DNA of 64,000 nucleotides from an uncultured Planctomycetaceae bacterium (GTDB taxonomy: Bacteria > Planctomycetota > Planctomycetia > Planctomycetales > Planctomycetaceae). The notes beneath the pieces were generated by a model. That model ran no database searches and had not been told where the DNA came from. It saw nothing but the letters and a program-made list of their open reading frames with translations. Made by a program: the position numbers and the translations under genes. The stretch lies in assembly GCA_943787265.1 (NCBI GenBank), contig CALSLT010000009.1:186001-250000 (forward strand), in the 5' to 3' direction. Shown piece after piece: positions 58,231 to 64,000 of the stretch. Numbering within the stretch: the stretch's first letter is position 1; each line of letters opens with the position of its first letter.

Positions 58231-61200
58231 TTGAACAGATTACTGGCCACCGCGACGTCTGTGACTCGGCAGACGTCGGTATTTCTGATTTTGTGTTTGT
58301 TCTGTGTTGATCCAGGCCGCTCGTATGCTGACGAGAAGCCGTTTGGAATTGATAAACGCGTTGCATGGTCGACTTCTCGGATCGTCGGCACGCCAGAGCC
58401 GCCTTCGCCCTACGTGCTGGAACGCGTCTTTCCCCAACTGAAGTTCAAGAATCCCGTCGAGTTGCTTCCGGTGCCGGGGACGGACCGAATGCTTGTCGTC
58501 GAAGTCGATGGCAGAATTTTGTCCTTCTCGCAGTCTGGTAATCCTGAGGAAGCGGACGTTGCTCTTGATTTGAGAAATTCGATCGAAGGAGCGACGAAAT
58601 CCTACGGCTTCGTTTTTCACCCGGACTTCAAAAACAACCGACACTGCTTCATCTCCTACATCACGAAGCCCGGAGACCCGAACGGGACGAGTGTTTCACG
58701 CTTCACAGTGACGTCCGTCGATCCGCTGAAGATTGACGCTTCTTCTGAGCAACAGATTATTACCTGGCAGGCAGGTGGTCATAACGGCGGATCGTTGCAG
58801 TTCGGGCCGAAAGATGGGCTGCTGTATATCTCGACGGGAGACGCGGCCCCTCCGTTTCCTCCGGATCCAAACGGCACCGGGCAGGACATTAGTGACGTGC
58901 TGGCATCTATTCTGCGAATTGACGTCGATCATCCATCAGGCGATCTCGCTTATTCAATTCCTGATGACAATCCGTTTGTCGGAACCGACGACGCTCGAGG
59001 TGAAGTCTGGACTTACGGTCATCGCAATCCCTGGCGAATGGCTTTTGACCAGTTGACAGGACATTTGTGGGTTGGCGATGTCGGCTGGGAAATGTGGGAG
59101 ATGGTTTATCGCGTCCAACGCGGAGCGAACTATGGATGGAGCATTCTTGAGCACACTCAATCAGTGAATTCCGATTTCCCACGAGGTCCAACTCCCATCG
59201 TGCCGCCGACGGCCGCGCACTCTCACACTGAATCGCGATCCATTACCGGCGGATACGTTTACCGGGGGACTCGGCTGCCAGACCTCGTCGGAACGTACCT
59301 TTATGGTGACTATGTCACAGGCAAGATCTGGGGGCTTGATGGTGACGGTTCTGATCCTGGCAAACCAAAAGAGTTGTTGGGCACATCCATTCAAATCATT
59401 TGCTTCGGGCAGAATCATGATCACGAGCTTTACGTAGTCGGATACGACGGAACGATTCATCGTTTGGTCGACAATCCAGACGTTGGAACTGTTTCTGTAT
59501 TTCCACGAAGTCTCAGCGAGACCGGGCTGTTTTCGTCTGTTGAAAAGCTGGCACTGGCGCCCGGCGTGATTCCGTACGATGTGAACGCCGCACCGTGGGA
59601 AGACGGGACGACCGCCGAACGTTTTCTCGCACTGCCAGGTTCAGCGACCGTCGGCGTCCACGAAACTAACAACGTCCAGAAAGGAAACCTGAGGGGCGAG
59701 TGGAGCTTTCCTGACGGTACAGTTCTGGGCAAGACGATCAAGCTGGAAACGTCGTCAGAATTTTCGATTCAGCAACGTCTGGAAACACAGATTCTGCATC
59801 GACACAAGGGCGAGTGGCGAGCCTATAGCTACCTCTGGAACACCGACCAGACAGATGCTGTGCTCTCGGACGGAAAAGCGATTGACCGGTCGTTCACGGT
59901 GCCCGACTCGTCGTCGTCCAGCGGTTATCGTTCTCAAACATGGCACTTTGCCAGTCGGACCGAATGCCTGCTCTGCCACACAACTCGCGGAAGTTCGGTG
60001 TACGGTTTTCGAACCGAGCAGCTCAATCGTGACTTTGACTACGGGCAGTCCACAGACAATCAGCTGCGAACGCTGTCTCACCTGGGAGTTTTCGAGAAGC
60101 CGATCGGGAAGTCCCCATCGGCAAAGCGAGTCTCACTGGCGAAGCTCAAGAAGATGGCCTCTCCAGAAGACGAATCAGCTGATCTGACTCAGCGCGTCCG
60201 GTCTTATCTCCACGTGAACTGCTCGCATTGTCACCAGCGAGGTGGTGGCGGAACGGCGGCCATCGAAGTCCTTCACGACACCGATTTCAAGAAAACACAC
60301 TTAGTGTCGCGGCCGACTCAGGGATCGTTCGGCATCGTTGATCCGTGGGTCGTGGCACCGGGAGCCCCTGACCGATCGATCTTGTTATACCGGATGTCAA
60401 AAGTCGGTCGTGGTCGGATGCCGCACTTCGGCTCCCGAGTTATCGATGATCGGGGAGTGTCGTTATTGAGGGAGTGGATCTCGCAGCTTGAGCAGTCGTC
60501 GGAATTGGCAAATGAGGATGGCAATGTGGCGTCGGCTGCTCGCCAGCTTGCAACGTCCAATCAAGCGACTTTGCAAAACCTGATAAAAGACGCAAACGCC
60601 GATTCGTCGGCAACGGAAGCCGCAATCGACCGGCTTCTTTCTTCGACCAGCGGAGCATTGCTCCTTGCGAGTTCGCTGCGAGGGAGAGCGGCCAAAGGGA
60701 TTTCGTCAGATGTCCGAAGTGCGGTCATCGCTAAGGGGACAGCTCTTGATGACGCTGTGGTGAGAGATCTGTTTGAGGCGTTTGTTCCAGAAAACGCTCG
60801 GACGAAAACTCTGGGAGCAGCTATTAACGGAAGTGATTTGCTGGCTCTGAGTGGCGATCCTGCAAGAGGTCGAAAACTGTTTTTGACCGCATCCGGCTTG
60901 CAATGTCGCAACTGTCACAAGGTTGGACAGGATGGAAAAACTGTTGGGCCGACTCTTGATGGCATCGGGAAACGATACAGCCGCGAAGAGATACTCGAGA
61001 ACATCCTCGAGCCTTCGAAGAAGATTGATCCGAAATTCCAGACCTGGCTGATCCAGACCGATGAAGGGAAGGTCGTGTCTGGATTGCTCGAGAGCAGAAC
61101 GGATGAAAACGTCACGATTCGCGAAGCGACCGGCAAGCTGGTTACCGCTTCTGCAAACAGCATCGAGTTGATGGTTGCTCAGAAGAAATCATTAATGCCC

Positions 61201-61272
61201 GAGTTGCAGCTACGAGGTCTGACGCCTCAGGATGCGGCCGATCTGCTGGCGTGGTTGGCTGCTCTCAAGTAG
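58231..61272 (+). CDS. PQQ-type sugar dehydrogenase with three c-type heme sites
   Basis: About 1013 residues. The start is a TTG preceded by GGAGAGAG, giving a normal signal peptide (SVTRQTSVFLILCLFCV); in-frame ATGs at 58180 and 58198 are alternatives without a good ribosome-binding site. The glucose/sorbosone dehydrogenase-type propeller (about 45-380) shows WQAGGHNGGSLQFGPKDGLL and TYGHRNPWRMAFD. The middle region has ECLLCHTTRG and NCSHCHQRGG; the C-terminal domain has QCRNCHKVGQDGKTVGPTLDGIG with the DUF1080-/PVC-type heme pattern. Three CxxCH motifs are therefore present. It would be a periplasmic PQQ- and heme-dependent dehydrogenase passing electrons on. Confidence 0.88.
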   Translation: MNRLLATATSVTRQTSVFLILCLFCVDPGRSYADEKPFGIDKRVAWSTSRIVGTPEPPSPYVLERVFPQLKFKNPVELLPVPGTDRMLVVEVDGRILSFSQSGNPEEADVALDLRNSIEGATKSYGFVFHPDFKNNRHCFISYITKPGDPNGTSVSRFTVTSVDPLKIDASSEQQIITWQAGGHNGGSLQFGPKDGLLYISTGDAAPPFPPDPNGTGQDISDVLASILRIDVDHPSGDLAYSIPDDNPFVGTDDARGEVWTYGHRNPWRMAFDQLTGHLWVGDVGWEMWEMVYRVQRGANYGWSILEHTQSVNSDFPRGPTPIVPPTAAHSHTESRSITGGYVYRGTRLPDLVGTYLYGDYVTGKIWGLDGDGSDPGKPKELLGTSIQIICFGQNHDHELYVVGYDGTIHRLVDNPDVGTVSVFPRSLSETGLFSSVEKLALAPGVIPYDVNAAPWEDGTTAERFLALPGSATVGVHETNNVQKGNLRGEWSFPDGTVLGKTIKLETSSEFSIQQRLETQILHRHKGEWRAYSYLWNTDQTDAVLSDGKAIDRSFTVPDSSSSSGYRSQTWHFASRTECLLCHTTRGSSVYGFRTEQLNRDFDYGQSTDNQLRTLSHLGVFEKPIGKSPSAKRVSLAKLKKMASPEDESADLTQRVRSYLHVNCSHCHQRGGGGTAAIEVLHDTDFKKTHLVSRPTQGSFGIVDPWVVAPGAPDRSILLYRMSKVGRGRMPHFGSRVIDDRGVSLLREWISQLEQSSELANEDGNVASAARQLATSNQATLQNLIKDANADSSATEAAIDRLLSSTSGALLLASSLRGRAAKGISSDVRSAVIAKGTALDDAVVRDLFEAFVPENARTKTLGAAINGSDLLALSGDPARGRKLFLTASGLQCRNCHKVGQDGKTVGPTLDGIGKRYSREEILENILEPSKKIDPKFQTWLIQTDEGKVVSGLLESRTDENVTIREATGKLVTASANSIELMVAQKKSLMPELQLRGLTPQDAADLLAWLAALK

Positions 61273-61309
61273 CGGTTCTGGCAGGCAGATTTCCAGGAGT
61301 TACGAATAA

Positions 61310-61339
61310 AGGCCGCGACGGATTAAGCCGTCGCGGCCT
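61310..61339 (+). terminator. Hairpin terminator
   Basis: AGGCCGCGACGG (61310-61321) pairs perfectly with CCGTCGCGGCCT (61328-61339), loop ATTAAG. The T-tract is weak. It lies between convergent genes. Confidence 0.65.
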
Positions 61340-61379
61340 GTTGTACTTTGTCAGTCTGTAATACGCGCCAGCGGCACGA

Positions 61380-61520
61380 TCATGACGGGAGCGCCCATTC
61401 GTACTTGTTCAGCTCAAACACCAGAAACATGATTCCCAGTGAGAGCGCCGCGACCGAGACAAACAACAGCCCGACCCAGACATCCGGTGCCGGTTTTTGA
61501 TCAGAGTTTTGTTGTGACAT
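61380..61520 (-). CDS. Small 46-residue membrane protein
   Basis: Start MSQQNSDQKPAPDVWVGLLF. One membrane helix (about 14-36, WVGLLFVSVAALSLGIMFLVF) and the end ELNKYEWALPS. The start overlaps the 3' end of the upstream coiled-coil gene by 20 bases, so it is probably translated together with it. The longer frame is rejected. Function unknown; it may be a small partner of the two membrane coiled-coil proteins. Confidence 0.75.
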   Translation of the reverse strand: MSQQNSDQKPAPDVWVGLLFVSVAALSLGIMFLVFELNKYEWALPS

Positions 61521-62361
61521 AGTCTTCCTTCTCAATGACGCCGTTCTTTGCTTTGACCACGACCACGCCCACGGCACGGTCTGCAGTGACGAGTTTCAGC
61601 CGAATTTCGCCGAGATACTTGTTCTCTGCGCCCGCGCGGAACACATAAAGAGTGTTTCCTTCGGTCAGCCCGTCGTCGCTGCCAATCGAGATCTCAATGA
61701 ATTCCTGGCTGACTCCGCGACCGGACTTCTTTGCTTCAAGGACTTTGCCCATCACGAGAGGCGGTGGGGCTAGTTTGCGGGCGTATTTGTTCGGGTCTGG
61801 ATCAAGCTGATTCGCAACCAGCACTTTGCGGAGTGTGGCGACTGTTTTCAGCATTGTATTGTATTTTTCTGTCAGAGACTTCGCTCCAACCTGTTTATTG
61901 AACAACTCATCTTCGAGTTGACGCACTCGCTGGTTCTGGTCGTTCAACGCAGAGTTCAACTGTTCGTTGATGCGTCGTCCACTCAAGGCTTCTTCGCGTC
62001 GAATCTTAGCTTCGTCGCCAGAGATCGTTGCGAGTGCCTGCTGTGTGTTTAGCTCGGTCTTCTGTGTGTCGATCTGAATTTTCTGGCTTTCGATTTCATT
62101 CTGAGCCAGACGCAACTCAGCCCTGGAATTCGTGGCGTCGGTTTGGGACCGAGCGAGGTCAGCCTTCAACGCCTTGATCTCGTCGTTCTTCTCCGTCTCC
62201 ATACGCGAGTAGTCAGCGATCCCGCTGTCTATCGTCAACTGATTGTCGTTAGCCCTTTCCATCCACGTCATGTGCCGCGTGTAAACGGCACCCGCGAGCA
62301 TCATGAAACAGACGCTGAGAACGAGTTGGATGATGACCAGAAGTTTTCCAATAAACGTCAT
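61501..62361 (-). CDS. Single-helix membrane protein with long coiled coil and C-terminal beta-barrel domain
   Basis: 286 residues from MTFIGKLLVIIQLVLSVCF. An N-terminal membrane helix is followed by a long coiled coil (about 45-195, repeated Gln/Glu/Lys/Ala heptads). A C-terminal domain (about 200-286) contains VMGKVLEAKKSGRGVSQEFIEISIGSDDGLTEGNTLYVFR, the SH3-like beta pattern seen in the C-terminal domain of envelope coiled-coil proteins such as FlgT/MreC-like barrels. It is the middle gene of a three-gene minus-strand run. Role in the cell envelope; partner unknown. Confidence 0.75.
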   Translation of the reverse strand: MTFIGKLLVIIQLVLSVCFMMLAGAVYTRHMTWMERANDNQLTIDSGIADYSRMETEKNDEIKALKADLARSQTDATNSRAELRLAQNEIESQKIQIDTQKTELNTQQALATISGDEAKIRREEALSGRRINEQLNSALNDQNQRVRQLEDELFNKQVGAKSLTEKYNTMLKTVATLRKVLVANQLDPDPNKYARKLAPPPLVMGKVLEAKKSGRGVSQEFIEISIGSDDGLTEGNTLYVFRAGAENKYLGEIRLKLVTADRAVGVVVVKAKNGVIEKEDYVTTKL

Positions 62362-62442
62362 GGCCTGAGTCCTGACATACAAAGTTGGGCGAGAATGTAA
62401 TAGCTGGTTGTTCCGTCTTGAAACGGATTCACGCTACAAGAA

Positions 62443-63132
62443 TTAAGTGCTGGTTGAATCGACCGCAGGAGCGGCTTGATTCGGAACGGCACCCTGTTTG
62501 ATCAGTTGTTGTTCACGATCCTGCAATCGATGCAGGATACCTTCCATCTGGTAAACCTGATCGAGCAGATGTCGTTTTTGTTGAACAGTCCGGTAGAGTT
62601 CTGTTTCGATCTGAATCCGCTGCCGCTTCAATCGCATTCCTGATTCACGAGTGCGCTCGCCGACTGCTCGAATATCAACAGCCTGCGTGGCCAGTCGCTC
62701 ACCCTCGGTCGACAACGTTTGAATCTGAGTTCCGACATCGACGAGAGCTTGAGCCAGTTGCTCTTCGCGTTTTTTAATGCCATCCACATCTTCGTTGATG
62801 AACACGGACAATCGCGTCATCTGCTGTTTAATGGTTTCAGTCTGTGGCGTCGTAGTTGTGACTTTAGCCTCATTTCGCCCCTTTGCGTCGGCGTAGGACT
62901 TCATGATCGCGCTTGGAAGCGATCCTGTTGCCAGGGGCGCACTCTCTGTTCGATGCTGGCTCGTCCATTGAGGTTTTTCACCCGACGTTTCGGCGAAGGC
63001 GTAGTCCGGAAGATTCTGGGTTTCCTCGCGCCAATTGGGACCCAGCTTGCTGATCCCGACGGCAATCCCAAGAAAGGCAATGCTTGCCGTGGTCACGAAG
63101 ACAACCATGATCTTGCTGATTTTGGTCGTCAT
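62443..63132 (-). CDS. Single-helix membrane coiled-coil protein
   Basis: 229 residues from MTTKISKIMVVFVTTASIAFLGIAVG. One N-terminal membrane helix, then a disordered Ser/Thr/Pro stretch (about 40-110) and a long coiled coil (about 115-215: EQLAQALVDVGTQIQTL, then TELYRTVQQKRHLLDQV). The tail is Ala/Pro-rich. It begins the run of three envelope proteins that share this build. The longer frame, beginning MFWHRR, is rejected. Function unknown. Confidence 0.75.
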   Translation of the reverse strand: MTTKISKIMVVFVTTASIAFLGIAVGISKLGPNWREETQNLPDYAFAETSGEKPQWTSQHRTESAPLATGSLPSAIMKSYADAKGRNEAKVTTTTPQTETIKQQMTRLSVFINEDVDGIKKREEQLAQALVDVGTQIQTLSTEGERLATQAVDIRAVGERTRESGMRLKRQRIQIETELYRTVQQKRHLLDQVYQMEGILHRLQDREQQLIKQGAVPNQAAPAVDSTST

Positions 63133-63664
63133 TTCTGACTTCTCGTTTGAAGAGGGCATAGACAACGCCAAAGCGTCACGACGATGCCAGAACAATCAAA
63201 AACACAAAGACTACATCTACCAGCCCAATGAATCGTCAGAGTGAACGATCGCTGGGAGGTGCGTCAACGAAAAACTCAAGAGTTCAGCCAGGGCACGGCA
63301 GCAGGAGCGATTGTAATGAAGTTATCGTTTCTGTGACGTGCGTCGAGGGTTGGATGGTAAACCCCTATGAACGCACGCGAGGAATCGTCTGCCGGACACG
63401 TGCAGCATAAGTGTTTCCGGATTGTACGAGTGTTAAAAAAAACGTAGTCAAACAGAAAGATCCGGCACTGCGGTCTGTGTCACGACAGGTCTGACCATTC
63501 TACGCCGCCAGCCGTCGTAGAGATCGTAGACTGCAATTCTGATTCAATCTGTCAGACCCGTACAGCGGGGCGCTTTTGCCTCGACAGAACCATGCGGCCT
63601 ATAAGTATGAATACAAACGTTGTGAAGATTGGCCGAAAATGACTTCGGCACGTGTCGCACCGTA
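63133..63664. other. Intergenic region, no gene supported
   Basis: About 530 bases between the coiled-coil operon start and the end of the right-edge gene. It should hold the promoter of the coiled-coil operon. I see no RNA gene or repeat here. Confidence 0.4.
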
Positions 63665-64000
63665 TTATGGGGCGTAACGAAATTCTGCAGTCATCAGCAA
63701 TGTCTGACACGCAGCTTGCCATGCTGCTTCCAACGCTTCGCTGTCCAGGCCGTTTTTTTCGCTCGACGGGCGTGTTGTTGCCGGTCGGGGCCGTCGGCTG
63801 TGAATCGTCGACTCCGCTGCCTTCCGCCAGCCCTCGAACTAACGCTGTCACCATTGTGACTTCATCGGTGGTCGGGTCGCGGAGCAGAATTTTCCGAAAG
63901 GCTGCGGGTCGCTCGTTCGTTTCCTGATTGAGCCACGACGCCTTTTGCGATTCGCGTCGCGCGGTCCGTGATGAACTGACTGTTCATCAGGAACAGACTT
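63665..64000 (-). pseudogene. 3' end of a DUF1553-domain gene, frame-broken
   Basis: On the minus strand three frames in succession carry the C-terminal DUF1553 pattern: SLFLMNSQFITDRATRIAK (from the edge), AAFRKILLRDPTTDEVTMVT, and WQAACQTLLMTAEFRYAP-stop at 63665. In DUF1553 proteins these follow one another without a break. The first shift lies at about 63900-63960, the second near a run of seven A/T bases at about 63760. Either the gene is decaying or the sequence contains indel errors. The rest lies outside the window. DUF1553 genes normally pair with DUF1501. Confidence 0.65.

Noticed and set aside
1..64000. tRNA, rRNA, CRISPR arrays, integrases or complete insertion sequences
   Set aside because: I looked for cloverleaf-type sequences, regular repeat-spacer arrays and transposase or integrase motifs and found none that I can support by eye.

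Overview
The window is from a planctomycete, most likely of the Planctomycetaceae/Planctomycetales. The evidence is the set of lineage-typical genes: DUF1501 and DUF1552 exported proteins, DUF1587/1592/1588/1585 and DUF1553 heme proteins, a ThuA-domain protein, PQQ-propeller giants, an Hsp70 next to an HPD-less J-like protein, many CxxCH monoheme proteins, and an N-terminal LEARVLL motif on a giant extracellular protein. GC content is moderate and there is no phage or plasmid backbone. I saw no tRNA, rRNA or CRISPR array.

Layout. 0-8.3 kb: an M56 (BlaR1-type) peptidase fused to a PQQ propeller (cut by the left edge), a DinB-like protein, an orphan protein, a NYN-LOTUS RNase-like protein, and a 1081-residue double PQQ propeller with a Rossmann domain between the propellers. 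8.3-15.5 kb, minus strand: a monoheme protein, ThuA, DUF1501 and a 1327-residue matrixin/Calx-beta/RTX protein. 16-23.4 kb: alpha/alpha-toroid proteins, a polytopic membrane protein, an ABC-F ATPase, and a thioredoxin-like gene with an in-frame TGA at the second position of a CxxC motif. 23.5-27.4 kb: a DUF1552 plus DUF1592 pair. 27.5-33.2 kb: an Hsp70-like protein divergent from a membrane toroid protein and a J-like protein. 33.2-37.6 kb: YfhO, an NtrC-like regulator without GAFTGA, and a GGQ release-factor-like protein. 37.6-44.8 kb: small soluble proteins, an M19 dipeptidase, and the mrp / DUF6678 / hemD / DUF1569 group. 45-49.1 kb: PadR with a lectin-bearing membrane partner, DUF1579, a membrane protein and MerR. 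49.1-52.8 kb: a decayed zone holding a chimera of gene fragments, a broken HNH-STAND-TPR gene and several palindromic elements. 53-63.2 kb: a TPR protein, a large membrane protein, a CysQ/HAL2-type phosphatase, a PQQ sugar dehydrogenase with three heme sites, and an operon of three membrane coiled-coil proteins. The right edge holds the frame-broken 3' end of a DUF1553 gene.

Much of the window serves the cell envelope and periplasmic redox chemistry, with secreted heme and PQQ proteins. The strongest unusual signal is the candidate selenocysteine-containing (CxxU) thioredoxin-like protein at 22.86-23.42 kb, whose reading frame stays intact across the TGA. Second is the decayed 49-52.6 kb region, which looks like a degenerate conflict (defence-like) NTPase and a landing site for palindromic repeats.
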